64,000 nucleotides of DNA from Orientallactaga sibirica (GCA_036365145.1 JAEOAD010000699.1:9149001-9213000); one strand, 5' to 3'. Shown: positions 11,397 through 22,684, numbered from the stretch's first letter. Numbers and translations are program-made. The notes: a model not told the origin generated them from the sequence alone.

Positions 11397-11613
11397 TTAT
11401 TTACTGATCACCTTATTGATCCATTGAAAGCCGTCTTTCTTCTTCTTCTCTCTTCTGCTATCTCTGATAGAATTAAAAGGTGACGAAACAGCCAGTTTGG
11501 GGGCTGGGACTCCTGCATTGCTTCTTTTGGCACATGCTGTCACAACATTCATTTTCTGTAGTGTATCTCCCTTAGCAGTTTTCTTCCTTGTCTCTGAGGC
11601 TTTTTTGCCATAC
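11397..11613 (-). other. Weak candidate terminal exon or decayed coding sequence
   Basis: On the minus strand an AG dinucleotide after a pyrimidine-containing stretch (11614-11640) precedes an open frame of about 72 codons that ends at TAA (11399-11397). An AATAAA overlaps that stop (11401-11396). The encoded segment is basic, with a KKTAKGD block, a SRREKKKKDG block near the end and a C-terminal WINKVISK. I do not recognise the protein. The frame is short enough to be chance, and a second overlapping frame (11549-11800) shows no motif. Listed because the frame, possible acceptor and poly(A) signal lie in the right order. Confidence 0.15.
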
Positions 11614-11980
11614 CTACATAGCACAGAGAAATCCAGAGACCTATAGGAAAGGACTGTTTTCTACTGGCCAGAACTGAACATGCCTGTAATTCCAAATAGT
11701 GGAAAACACACATATCCTTTTTTAACTCATCTAAGCATAATTTTTCCTTGTGTTCATATAGTTCAATGTCATTAAGAAGGAAGGTGAAATAAATATGCAC
11801 TCAACTTGAGATGATGGGTGTTCTACTTTAAAGGTATTTAGTTGATAGTAAATGTACACTTAACAAAAATGGTTGAATTTTCTCTTCTCCCTCTAGGATC
11901 TTTGGCATGTGACTTTGGAGTTCACTACTTGAAAAAAAAAAAAAGCACTCCTTTAACTATTCTATAGTGATTGAGCCAAC
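11614..11980. other. Unassigned stretch
   Basis: No repeat family recognised; ends in a 13-base A run just before the pentanucleotide tract. Confidence 0.3.
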
Positions 11981-12085
11981 AGAATAGAATAGAATAGAAT
12001 AGAATAGAATAGAATAGAATAGAATAGAATAGAATAGAATAGAATAGAATAGAACAGAACAGAACAGAACAGAAAAGAATAGAAG
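11981..12085. repeat. (AGAAT)n pentanucleotide repeat
   Basis: Fourteen perfect AGAAT units (11981-12050) are followed by four AGAAC units (12051-12070) and then degenerate units. One strand is almost pure purine. Confidence 0.97.
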
Positions 12086-12452
12086 TATCAGGTTCAAGTC
12101 AAGGCTTTAGGAGCCTTTGTTATAATGTTGGTTTGCACTCTTACATCTCTGTTGTCAATGGGAACATACTCACCTAGGTTCCCCTATCTGTTCAAATGGA
12201 AGCCATCTTTAATTACACAGACTCCGTACCCAGACTCATGAACCCAACCAAAATCAGTAGACCCTACTGGCCTGCCCCCAACCCATCCCAGACATACAAT
12301 GTTTTTTTTGTCAAGTGCTACTGAAAGCTTTGTAGTTTCATTACACAACAACATCAGGAGGGCAATAGATATCTGACACAGCAGCTGTGAATAAGACCTT
12401 CTTAAGAGACTGATTTGAGAAGTAAACCAGTATCAGCATCACTCATGTGCAT

Positions 12453-12456
<4 letters not shown>

Positions 12457-12496
<40 letters not shown>
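12457..12496. repeat. (GT)20 microsatellite
   Basis: Forty bases of uninterrupted GT, capable of Z-DNA. Preceded by an alternating 'catgtgcatgcac' stretch. Confidence 0.97.
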
Positions 12497-12498
<2 letters not shown>

Positions 12499-13429
12499 CA
12501 AGAAAAGACATATGTGGTGTTTCTCTGTATGGACAATTAAAGATCATGTCTATCTTATCTCAACCTGTCATTGGGTAATTTATCCACAAAACTCATTCAT
12601 TCACCCACTCCCTTAACAATTCTTTACAGTTTTCTACCAAATAACTATGAAGTATTGGACCTCAAAGCTATCAAGGTGTTCTCTCTTTAAAGATCTATCT
12701 TTGAACTTTGTAAAATGTGCTCAGATTGAATGGCTACCATACTTTTTAATAAACTATAAACATGAAGAAATATTTTACCATAGATATTTGTCATTAAGTT
12801 TGGTAAATATTGTTTTTAATCTGATTATGTATTAAAATAGTCCAAATGAACAAAAAAGGTAGAATTTGTGTATTCTTCAGGCCATAATGTCACCCTTTGA
12901 AACATGAAAATCTTGACTTTGGCAGTATGGAAAGCTGAAGTACATGTCACTCAGTGGGTGCCAGGAACTTATATTATGTCCTACTGTTGGTTACAGAATT
13001 TTCAATATTTCCTTATCCTTTTTCATTCCTATGTACTGCAGCTTATAGCAGTGGTAATCATTTCCTGTGTTTGAAAAAGAGATGAAAGCATTCATGGATG
13101 AAAACAAGTTGGATTTAATCTCCTTCTCTCTCATCCAGTGCACTGCACTGATCATTTTCCCAAAAAACAAGACTTAAGCTCATTTTTGTCATGACAAAAC
13201 TAGTTTCATAATAATCAGATGGCAATTCCTAGTGTACACAATTCTAATATAATTACCAGGAGGAAATGTAGAGGGAGTTGCAGGTTTCAGATAAAGAAAA
13301 GCCTGTGAATTTTGTATTAATGTCTCAGCCTCTCTTATTTGTGCAAGTAATCAATCTTTCAGGGAGTAGAATAGTAATTCTTTGTGAAAAAATGACAAGA
13401 GTCAGAGGAAGAAAGAAGATAATCTGAGT
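12497..13429. other. Unassigned stretch
   Basis: AT-rich single-copy-looking DNA with no recognised repeat or coding exon. Confidence 0.35.
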
Positions 13430-13790
13430 TCCATTCGGTACACAGCAGGTCAGCTGTGATTGACAAAGCTCATCACAAAACTATAGCTCACGGAGTAATC
13501 CCAGTAGCAGAGTCTCATTTGCAGCCGAAGCAGTGTTAATGACATGTTTAACAGCTGCTTGTTGAAGTTTGGAATCTGCATTAACCCGCAGAGCAGTGAA
13601 CAGAGAAATGAGGGAAAGTATTGAAATCAAGCCTTCATTACTCTGACAGGCCAGGTGAAAGGCTGTCCTGAGGTCACGGTAAGGCGAGTAGGAGGCCCAG
13701 AAGGTGGAGGGTTCAATTGCATGTAAGGACCATCTCAGAGATGACAGGGTCTGATCAATAAACACAGAGGGCTACAGAAGCAAACTGACA
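13430..13790. promoter_or_regulatory. Possible conserved non-coding (enhancer-like) block
   Basis: Non-repeat DNA of higher complexity than its surroundings. It has two CAGCTG E-boxes (13451-13456 and 13552-13557), a TGATTGACA PBX/MEIS-type site at 13457-13465 directly abutting the first E-box, and TTAATGACA at 13536-13544. A 94-codon minus-strand frame covers 13481-13765 without any domain I know, so a coding explanation is possible but unsupported. The regulatory reading is inference from sequence texture, not measured conservation. Confidence 0.3.
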
Positions 13791-14534
13791 CGTCCAGCTC
13801 AGAAACAATGAGACGGAAAGTCAGGCAACTGGAATGAAATTGTGGCTGGAGTCATCAAGTATGATGCTGGCATTACTGTCAGTATGGATCAACTCAGCAT
13901 TAGATCCCAGTGCAGTCTGTCATACTGGCAAGACCAAGAGATGGTGGGCTTCAGGACTCTACTCCTAGGAATATTTTTTACTCATCTCAGCCCCCAAAGC
14001 AATAGTATATATGTATCATTATTTATTTTCTAGACTTCCTAAAATAGTACTTATTAAATTAGGATGAATGAATGACCAAATGATTTTCTTTAAATAGAGC
14101 ACTTTATAGTGTTCCATTAGTGCTGTGCAGTACAGAAATGGTCTGTCATTGGAAGTGCATATCTGTCACTGTGGGTATAGAATGAAGACACAGAGGAGGA
14201 TAGAGGATTTAAGAGTGGGGAAATGCCCACTCTCCCTACATTAAAAAAAATGCCTTAGGCAGCTTATGCAAAAGCCTATGACCTTATCTCTAAAACAGGA
14301 ATGATGCCTATGCCACAGATTCTGATAAGTATGAAAATACAACACACAAGTATCCCAATACAAGCACATCCTTCCCATAAGGGATGAGCTTTGCCAGAAA
14401 GTCAGATGTCACCCATCTGCCTAGAGGACCTCACCGGCACACATTGTTACCAAAATCTCTAGTCCTTTGTCAGCTCTATGAAACCATTGCTTTTTTTTTC
14501 TATTTTATTCATTTATTTATTTCAAGTACCTGCA
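13791..14534. other. Unassigned stretch
   Basis: No clear element. 14255-14340 has faint MIR-like texture ('cttatctctaaaacaggaat') that I do not call separately. Confidence 0.3.
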
Positions 14535-14600
14535 TTCAGCCTCTGACACATAATAGCTACTCAAAAAATATTTGAGGATGGATGGATGAACTGATCTCAA
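14535..14600 (+). mobile_element. L2/MIR 3'-end fragment
   Basis: 'cctctgacacataatagcta', 'ctcaaaaaatatttga' and GGATGGATGGATGAA match the 'cctggcacatagtaggtgctcaataaatatttg' plus GAATGAATGA type end shared by L2 and MIR. Only about 65 bases. Confidence 0.5.
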
Positions 14601-15599
14601 GATGTCCTGTACCCTGCATGTTGTTTCTATAGAAGCTTTTATTTACTTAAAAGAAGAATTACAGGATTACAGAGCACATTTCATCAAGCCCTCATCTCAC
14701 AAATAAGGAACTAAGATCCCTAGAAAGACTGGTTTGTGCTAGGCAAAGCAGGCTGAAGCATAAGGGTTTCATGAACTTACAGTGGTCCCCAATGCATGAG
14801 GTATTCTAACCATTCTTGTACTTTAGCAGAGGTGTTAGGCAATCATTTCATTTCAGCCATCAAAGAAGGCTTGCTCACATGACATTCTATTTTCAAGTCA
14901 CTTTACTTCTCATGTGTCTTCTATCTTCCCATATAAAATTAGGAGATCGGGAAAGAGATTTTGGTTCACACACTTTCCTCTGAACTCAGCACCTCTGAGG
15001 CAGTCCTAGGCATGGACACTTGAATCTCCTTCCTACCTTTGTACTCCCATTCAATCTTGGCTCATATATTTCTGTATCAAATAACTTATTTAATCTTTAG
15101 CAACATTTTCTAGTGTAAGCACCAGATGCATTACAGACATATATCACTTTAATAACATGGATACATTATGAAAAGTACATAATAGGGGCTCCTTCACCCT
15201 CCTTTTGCTGCCTTGAGCAAGAGCTCTACATTTATTCCTTCTCTTAAGTTCTGGGTTTCTCCCCATTTCTGTGAACCCCACTCATGCCTCTCAGCCATAA
15301 GGTCCGTCTTCCTTCCTTCTCTTAAGTTGTATATATAATCTAATAAAATCGGCAATTTTTAAGTCTATCAGGTAATTGCATTGTATGAACATCAAGGAAT
15401 GTACATAACCCTAGTTATGACCACTACTATACACTTTAGGCTGTCTGGCACAGCCTATTACACTTAGGGGAAGGTTTAACATGCTAGAAAAGACATGGCA
15501 GTCCAGACCCAGAAGCCCACATCACATCAATGCACTCAGGAAGCAAACAGCAAACATGACTTGAACCCAGGCTATCATAGTTCATATAACACCTAAACA
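14601..15599. other. Unassigned stretch
   Basis: No recognised repeat or exon. There are two near-identical 'ccttctcttaag' strings at 15237 and 15317, too short to interpret. Confidence 0.35.
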
Positions 15600-15713
15600 G
15601 TCTGCCACTAATGACACACTTCTTCCAGAACTCTCCTTGAATATTACCACCAGCTAGAGACTAAGTATTCAAACACGTGAGCCTACAGGGGGGCATTTTA
15701 CATTCAAATAACC
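15600..15713 (+). repeat. Rodent interspersed repeat, terminal fragment
   Basis: The segment 'gccactaatgacacacttct', 'caccagctagagactaagta', 'gagcctacaggggggcattt' and 'tacattcaaataaccacag' matches the terminal part of a common rodent repeat. A longer copy is at 32225-32612. I do not assign the family name. Confidence 0.5.
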
Positions 15714-15954
15714 ACAGTTAGCATAAATGCATCTATTGTGCATATAGCTATATATTTTAAACTATGTCTATGAAAACCTGATATCTCATTCTTTATTTAA
15801 ATTAAATACAGAGAGCCACATGGCATGTGCTTGAAAGTCTGGAGTCTTCCTTGCTCCCTCTGTGCTATGGCACCATCCTGTCCATCGGTATGGTTTCACT
15901 CTCAGTCACTCTTGCAGTGTAGGGCTCCTTCTCCTCCTCCACTATACATGTGCA

Positions 15955-16105
15955 AGCACAGAATATGTACTAGCTCTATGCCAGGCACTGTAGTATTTTA
16001 TAGGTAGTGACTCATATGATCTTCACAGCATTGAAACACTCACTATTATTATATGCAGCTTACAAGGAGAAAATAAAATTCAGAGGCTCAATACGTGTGT
16101 AAAGT
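15955..16105 (-). mobile_element. MIR SINE
   Basis: The plus strand shows the reversed MIR order: 'tgccaggcactgtagtattt', 'gactcatatgatcttcacag', 'actattattatatgcagctt' and 'cagaggctcaatacgtgtgt'. This corresponds to the conserved MIR core region. Confidence 0.7.
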
Positions 16106-16194
16106 CAGATTTGTAAGAGAAAAGGCTGATATTCAATCTCAGGGTACTTTTGCCTAAATCTCATTATAGTCACCCTGAGGATGAATGTGATCTC

Positions 16195-16420
16195 AATTCA
16201 TTCAACAAATGTTTATTGGATGTTTGTTTCTATGTCAACTTTCTTTCAACTTGTCAGGCTCAAGAATGGAGAAAGCTGACAAATGTGGCCCTGCTCGAAG
16301 AGCTCACACTCTGGTAGGAAAGACAAAGGCAGCAAAGAGACTTAATCTGATTTGGAGATCTTATTTCAGAGGGTTGCAGTGGAATCTATGACAAAATCAG
16401 GACACTTGCCTTTCCCATGG
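16195..16420 (-). mobile_element. L2 (LINE) 3'-end remnant
   Basis: Starts 'ttcattcaacaaatgtttat' and continues 'caggctcaagaatggagaaa' and 'agagctcacactctggtagg', the reversed L2 3' end. Possible further L2 sequence to about 16490 is less certain. Confidence 0.6.
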
Positions 16421-16654
16421 CCCTCATGCAGACCTGATTAAAGAGAAGGGCTGGAGAAGGTTGGAGGATCTGGAGGGATTTATGCAAGGTACGGTGACCA
16501 GTCTGAGTTTAAAAAACACATTGGCCAAACTGGTAAAGAAGGACTGTAGGAAATCTTCATTTTGAGACTGGGTAGAAATCATAAAGCTGTCTAATGAGAG
16601 AAATATCACCATTTTGTATCTGTTATGCAATGAATATCACAATTGAATTTTTTT

Positions 16655-16900
16655 TTTGGAGAGAGAGACAGAGAGAGACAGAGAGAGAAGGAGAGGAAGA
16701 CAGATAGAGAATGGGCTCACCAGCAGCCTCTCAGCCACTGTGAACAAACTCCAGACGCGTGCGCCCCCTTGTGGGCAAGTGCAGCATTGCACCCTTGTAT
16801 CACTTTTTGCATCTGGCTAAATGTTTCACGTGGAGACTGGAACCGGCATTCTTAGGCTTAGCAGGCAGGCGCCTTAACTGCTAAGCCATCTCTCTAGCCC
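16655..16900 (-). mobile_element. B2-like SINE, long form
   Basis: A minus-strand full-length copy bounded by the 17-bp target duplication CACAATTGAATTTTTTT (16638-16654 and 16901-16917). It shares the extra middle segment with the copy at 30-284. The complement of CCACAAGGGGGCGC lies exactly at 16761-16774. The GA-rich stretch is the complemented TC-rich half. Confidence 0.93.
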
Positions 16901-16917
16901 CACAATTGAATTTTTTT

Positions 16918-17375
16918 AAAAAGCCAAGAAAAGAAGGAACTTGCTCATTAACTTCCATCCCATCTCCAGAAGACCTAGAAAGACCCATGTAAAGCCAGCA
17001 GCTTAAAGCTTCACTGTGCAAAACAAGCTACCACCCTCCCCCCACTGTAGGTCAAACTTGGTTAGAGATTGAGATGTGGGCAAAGGAAAAGCTTTACCCA
17101 TAATAACAGGTTCAAGTTTGAATTTGGATGGGCTTTGCGTTTGAGGATCCAAGTGACTATGGCAAAGATACCACAGGAGTTATGAGATTTCCTACTCTGG
17201 ATCAGGAAAGAGAATCCATCTGACCTATTTTGAAGTTATGGGAAGAAATAACATTGCTCCTTCTGGCTTATTATGTCCAACCCATTTGATTAATCAGGTG
17301 CATTTAATTTCCTTTATGATATAGGGAGACATCAAAACACATACAAGGACTGTGAATCCTGTTCTTGAACAATAA

Positions 17376-17378
<3 letters not shown>
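16918..17378. other. Unassigned stretch
   Basis: No repeat or gene recognised. Confidence 0.3.

Positions 17379-17422
<44 letters not shown>
17379..17422. repeat. (GT)22 microsatellite
   Basis: Forty-four bases of perfect GT. A long reading frame that starts in it is artefactual. Confidence 0.97.
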
Positions 17423-17425
<3 letters not shown>

Positions 17426-17554
17426 GGGAAACACCATCAGAAACCATTACACTTGCCTAATCCTGAAAAAGAAATTTCACATTATTGTTCTACCAACTAT
17501 TTTGTATGCTGCTGTCAACTTTTATGTTACTGTTATTTTATAATTTATTATTAT

Positions 17555-17903
17555 TATTTTTTGTGTGTATGTATATATGTATGTACTTTGGGTATGTGGG
17601 TAGACACATGTATGACACAGTGTCCATGTGGAAATCAGAGGGCAACCTTGGGTGTCAGTCCTCACCTTCCACCTTGTTTCAGACAAAGCCTCTTTGTTGT
17701 TCTCCACTGTATATGCCAGGCTAACAAGACCACAGGTTTCTGGGTATTCTCTGTCTCCACCTCTCATCTCATCAGAAGAGCCCTGGGATTACAGTTGCTT
17801 ATGCAACTCTATCCATCTTTGTGTGGGCTCTGGGGATCCAGACTCAGGTCCTCACTCGAACTGCAAGTATTTCAACTTTGAGTCACCTCCCCAGCCCTAT
17901 GTA
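17555..17903 (-). mobile_element. B3-like older rodent SINE
   Basis: Reversed order on the plus strand: TGTGTGTATGTATATATGTA, 'catgtggaaatcagagggca', 'accttgtttcagacaaagcc', 'ccctgggattacag', 'gctctggggatccagactca' and 'gagtcacctccccagccc'. Ends in the complement of a tRNA-like GGCTGGGGAGGTGACTCA start. Same family as the copies at 24016, 33940 and 53175. Confidence 0.65.
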
Positions 17904-18184
17904 ACTACTTTATATATTAGATATTTTATTCAAATTCAAGAAAGATTCCTTGAACAACATTAGTTGGTACATATCTAACATTCATAAGTGTTAGGATATT
18001 TTCAAGAAAAGAGTAATAGATCATCTCCCTTCACAAGTTACCACAATTAAGTTCATTTGCATTTCTTCTTGAAGACACTCAGAAAGGCAGCAATATTTGC
18101 AGACTTGCAAATTCCCTAAGTAGTACCTTTTCTCTCTCATTCTCAATTTTATTTTTAATCAATAGAACAGAAGCACTAATGCTG

Positions 18185-18285
18185 AGCTTACATAGATGCT
18201 ATGAGAATTAAATGAAATAAAATGTGTTCTATAAAGGATTGAGCACAGTCTATGGTGAACACTCAAGAAATGACAGTTAATAATG
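18185..18285 (+). mobile_element. MIR SINE 3' part
   Basis: 'gctatgagaattaaatgaaa', 'gattgagcacagtctatggt' and 'gaacactcaagaaatgacag' follow the MIR 3' order. Confidence 0.65.
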
Positions 18286-19650
18286 CATGAATATTCCTTC
18301 ATTGGGAATATGTGCAGAGATTTTTAGTGCTGTAGTTGAAATGTGGGAAAATTGGAAGTTAAATCATTACATACACTTTTATTGAGCATCTAGACAGTTG
18401 GGTCATAAGGTTAAGAAGATATAAACTGTAGTTTAGGACATAATTTATTTTGAAGAGTCAAACATGGAATATGTGCTTCACTCACTAGGGAAAACACATA
18501 TAAAAATGCAGTGTTACAGTTGTCATATACAAGCTGGTTAAATTCACAAATAGCTACTAAGCTCCACGGGACACAGTAAAGCAGTAAAGGGGAGTAACAA
18601 TGACAGAAGTATTGCCACAGGAAAGTTTCCACTGAGTTCTGAAGGAAGTCACCCACATGAACACATGGAAAACCAAATCATCATGTTCCAGAACCATCTA
18701 CTGTCTAAAAGGCTGCATTTACCAATGTGGGAGAAAGAGGAAGTGTGTAGGTGGCATCACTGTTCTTTCTTGGGATCTTGGGCCATGACAGAGCAGTTTT
18801 CCAACTGGTTTGAAACTTGTTATCAAATCCCTACTTTCAATTAAATTAACCACATGGAGCCCAAAGAACTGTTCTGAAGATGGGCAAAGACAGCTCTCTG
18901 CTACAGATTATATACATTGGGTATGTTGGTCCTCCAAATTTCTCCAAGCATTAATCTACCTGAAGTTAGAATGCTGATCCCACTCCCCACTCCCACCGCA
19001 CCCCTCCAAGCTGCTCTGGAGTTGCATTTCTGCCTCCTGCTGGACAGAGTCCATACCAATATGTATCTCAGGTAAGTTCTGTAGCACTGTTGCCCAGTGA
19101 ATGTTTAAAAGTCCCATACACCTTTCTTCAAAGCCATGTGACATTATATATGTAATGGTTGTTTCCAGCTAATGCTATTAAAAACTAAAGTTCAGTGGGT
19201 TTCTGGTCAGCAATATCTCTGTATGCAAAGCTATTTCTCCCCCTTGACTTTACCATCATCTGGGAGACTTCTCCATTTAAGGCATTCACAAGCAAAAGAG
19301 GCATTGACACACTGACTTCCCCCAGATTAAATGGGTTACACATTGCCTAAAGGACTATTTACTAGTTAAACAGAGACTGAAATAGTTTTGTTTATTTTTC
19401 CACTACCCTCTCTGCATTGACTAGTAATGGATATAACTATGTCAGCAATTGCCCTTTAGTAACGTGTGGTAAGTTGTTCTTCAAATTTTTTGCAACATTT
19501 CCCTGTGAGAAGGCTATACATCTTATTGGCATTTGGATTTGCCATGTGAATTGGAATGTCTTTTCCTATAAAAGGACATCAGTCTTGACCACATAGCTTC
19601 CTCTAGCCAAGTTAATATGAAAGGTAGTGACATGACTATGCTATTGTTAC
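18286..19650. other. Unassigned stretch
   Basis: No clear element or exon. 19520-19650 has a vague old-LTR texture ('gccatgtgaattggaatgtc') that I cannot support. Confidence 0.3.
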
Positions 19651-19654
19651 ATGT

Positions 19655-19815
19655 TGGGGCTCAGTAGACCTCTCCAGAGAGTTCCAAGGTCTTGTGTCCT
19701 GGGACAAAGAATTCTCCAGAAATGTGTGGATGGTACCAGAAAGACATTCAGTTTATCGGGAAAGGCTGTATTTCCAAGAGAAGTAGTAGCCAGGACTGGG
19801 AGAAAGCTTTATAGC
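19655..19815 (-). mobile_element. LTR-like fragment, copy 1
   Basis: Aligns by eye with 59286-59460. Shared blocks are 'cttgtgtcctgggacaaaga', 'gtgtggatggtaccagaaag' and 'acattcagtttatcgg'. The pattern fits the complement of a retroviral-type LTR. Family not assigned. Confidence 0.4.
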
Positions 19816-20490
19816 TAAAACTGCCCACTATGCAGTGTTGGACATTAGTATCACATAGCTTGGAATTTTGACTTATTGGCATAGTGTGTACTTTCTGGTG
19901 CATGCTCTATATGTTACATGTAGCTCTACATACAACTTCATGCATCGCATGTCTCTTTAGCAACTTGCAAGTCCACTTAGAGGTAAGCATTTTAGTATTA
20001 TAATGTGGTAGGTTTTAGACACCCGGGTGTAACTCTGTGCCTGTACCAATGTCTGAATAGAGTTGGACTTAGCTGGGGGATTTCCAGCCTTCCTCTCCAC
20101 CAACTGGTTTCTTTCATATGCTAATTCTGTAGCTTTTGCAAAAAACACTACTCTTCTGCCTCAACACCAGTGGGCAAAAGCTTTGAAAACTCACACGTGA
20201 TACTATCCCATTCTTCACCTACAACTAGCAAACTTTCAGAGCAAAGTTCTGCAAAATGTACCTGACTTGTAATAGAGAAGTAGCAGGACCACAAAATTAA
20301 CATAAGCCATTGAGAATAGAGAAGCTTGACACTAACATGTAATTTAGCCAAAACTGCCTGATACCATACCTAAGTGCTTAGTTCAGCTCTCAATCTGATG
20401 GTAATAATTCTCAGAATATATATATTACTAAGTTGTGAAATACAGGCCTGTTCAAACATTATGACATGACTTTCAGAAAAGCAATCTCAG
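19816..20490. other. Unassigned stretch
   Basis: Nothing recognised. A 67-codon minus-strand frame at 20148-20351 has no motif. Confidence 0.3.
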
Positions 20491-20700
20491 GGCTGGAGGG
20501 AAGGCTTAGTGGTTAAGGCACTTTCCTGCAAAGCCTAATGACTCAGGTTTGATTCCCCAGTATCCACATAAGCTAGATGCACATGGTGGTACATATATCT
20601 AGAGTTCGTTTGCAGTGGCTAGAAACCCTAAAGCGCCCATTCTCACTCTCTCTTTCTTTCACACACACATAAATAATAAACAAATAAATAAAATATTAAA
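20491..20700 (+). mobile_element. B2-like SINE, short form
   Basis: GGGCTGGAGGGAAGGCTTAG, 'ggtttgattccccagtatcc' (B box), 'gctagatgcacatggtggta' and 'tagagttcgtttgcagtggc', then ATAAATAATAAACAAATAAA. Short AGAAAAG flanks on both sides. Confidence 0.9.
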
Positions 20701-21294
20701 GAAAAGTGTCTTATTTAAATTATGAAAAGAGAAAATCTCTCTCTTCTCTCTCTCTCACATGCACACATGCAAAGTTTGATATTACTACATGATGCCACCA
20801 GTGGACATCTGTCTTATCCTGATGTCTATGAAGAGCATAATGAAGTTCTGTTTTGATAAGCCACAGAAAAGAAGATCATTCAGATCCTCCACCAGTCTAA
20901 TATTATCATATCTACATTCAATCAAAGAACAACAAGATCAGGTACTATCCCAGCCTTTATATAATGCACCAGCATTTTTTTTTCCCTGATCCAGGAATGC
21001 TGCAAAGAGGGACAGGCCCCTGCTTGAAATGTTATGTGTTTGTCTACAATATTTTAAAAATCCCCTTTGCATTACTTTTACATTATTACCAAAAGAATAA
21101 AATGCTGTGTTACTTTCCTTCAAATATATGCTACCTTTTTTCAGAATCATAATCATATGTAAGGTAGCAATCTACTCTTCACATCACAGAACTGTGTTTT
21201 TAATTCTAAGTCTCAACAAAGGCACAAGTTCAGTAACACTGAACTGTTAAGACAGCCAAGTCACAAAGCAAGAATTACTAAATACATCTCTGAA
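20701..21294. other. Unassigned stretch
   Basis: Contains a TC/CA-rich segment near 20735-20770 and otherwise no recognised element. Confidence 0.3.
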
Positions 21295-21303
21295 TGTAAT
21301 AAT

Positions 21304-21512
21304 ATTTTTATTTATTTATTTGCAACCAGGGAGGAAGAGAGAGAGAGAGAGAGAAAGGAGATGGAGAGAATGGAAGCACCAAGGCCTTCAGCACTGCAAA
21401 TGGACTCCAGATGCATGTGCCATCTGGCTTTATGTGGGAACTAGGGAATTGAACCATGGTCATTAGGTTTTGTAGGCAAGTGTCTTACCTATTGAGCCAT
21501 ATCTCCTGCCTC
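21304..21512 (-). mobile_element. B2-like SINE, short form
   Basis: TTTATTTATTTATTTGCAAC, GA-rich tract, 'actgcaaatggactccagat', 'gggaattgaaccatggtcat' and 'ttgagccatatctcctgcct'. A 9-bp target duplication TGTAATAAT lies at 21295-21303 and 21513-21521. Confidence 0.92.
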
Positions 21513-21607
21513 TGTAATAATTTTAAGGGATTTTAGCTTACTCATATATCTAGAGTAAACCTCTATAGTCACATAATATATGATTATTTTATTATTTTAT
21601 TATTTTT

Positions 21608-21836
21608 TAAATATTTTATTTATTTTATTGGAGGGAGAGAGAGAGAAAGAGGCAAATAGACTGAGAGAGAGGGACGGACGGAGAGAGAGAACATGGGTGT
21701 CCCAGGGTCTCCAGCCACTACAAACAAACTCTAAACGCTTATTCTACCTTATGTTTATATGAGCACTAGGAAATCAAACCTGGCTCCTTATACTTTGTAG
21801 GCAAGCACCTTAACCACTAAGCCATCTCTCCAGCCT
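21608..21836 (-). mobile_element. B2-like SINE, short form
   Basis: 'ttttatttattttattggag', GA-rich tract, 'actacaaacaaactctaaac', 'ggcaagcaccttaaccacta' and AGCCATCTCTCCAGCC. Flanked by TGATTAT (21581-21587 and 21837-21843). Confidence 0.9.
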
Positions 21837-21847
21837 GATTATGTTTT

Positions 21848-22121
21848 TTTTATATTTATTTTTTATTTTTGTTTTGGAGAGAGACACAGAGAGAGACAGA
21901 GAGAGAGAGAGAGAGAGGGATAAGAAGAGAGAGATGGGCGTGCCAGCAGTGTCTCAGCCACTGCAAATGAAATCCAGATGCGTGAGCCCCCTTGTGGTCA
22001 AGTGTGGCATTGCACCCTTGTGTCACTTTGCATCTGGCTAAACGTGGGTCCTGGAGATTGGAACCAGTGTTCTTAGGCTTAGGAGCCTGGAGCCTTAACC
22101 CCTAAGCCATCTCTCCAGCCT
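21848..22121 (-). mobile_element. B2-like SINE, long form
   Basis: Inserted at the edge of the preceding SINE. Its target duplication CAGCCTGATTAT (21831-21842 and 22122-22133) includes the end of that older copy, so this insertion is younger. Carries the long-form middle, with a one-base variant of the CTCF-like core complement (GAGCCCCCTTGTGG, 21984-21997). Confidence 0.92.
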
Positions 22122-22472
22122 CAGCCTGATTATATTTCAAATTTATAAAATTTAAACTGTAATATCTTATATCTTATAAAATATCGGTATTATAATTTGA
22201 AATACTTTCATTTGTCTTTTTTTCTCTCTCTCAGCACAAGAAATGTTTAGTTACTCATCCTCCAGGTGGGGTCAAAGAGTATGTGACTTCAAAGTGCTGT
22301 ATGCTCACCAAGAAAAGTAGCACAGAATTTGGACACAAGAAGTTGACAGACAGCTGAATAGATAACTTTCTGTCTAACTTAACGTTTTACTTAAAAATTA
22401 TCAATCCGGTGGGCAAGAGGATAAGGGAAATGCTTTTATTTTGTTAGTAACATAATTTAACATTTCCTTTTT

Positions 22473-22639
22473 GTTTGTTTTTGTTTTGTTTTGTTTTTTG
22501 AGGTAGGGTCTCACTCTGGCCCAGGCTGACCTGGAATAATTAACTGTGTAGTCTCAGGGTAGCCATGAATTCATGGCAATCCTCCTACCTCTGCCTCCCA
22601 AGTGCTGGGATTAAAGGCGTGTGCCACCACGCCCAGCAC
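22473..22639 (-). mobile_element. B1 SINE
   Basis: Poly-T start, GAGGTAGGGTCTCACTCTGG, 'caggctgacctggaat', 'ctctgcctcccaagtgctgg' and GCCACCACGCCCAGC. A perfect 14-bp target duplication AACATTTCCTTTTT lies at 22459-22472 and 22640-22653. Confidence 0.95.
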
Positions 22640-22684
22640 AACATTTCCTTTTTATTATTTATTTTCAGATATTTTTCCAATTTT

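Noticed and set aside
11981..12085. Regularly repeated array, possible CRISPR or satellite
   Set aside because: Units are 5 bases with no spacers; it is a simple microsatellite, and the genome is mammalian.
17381..17881. 166-codon plus-strand open frame
   Set aside because: It starts in the (GT)22 repeat and runs through an antisense B3-like SINE. The N-terminal CV repeats and lack of any domain mark it as repeat-derived.
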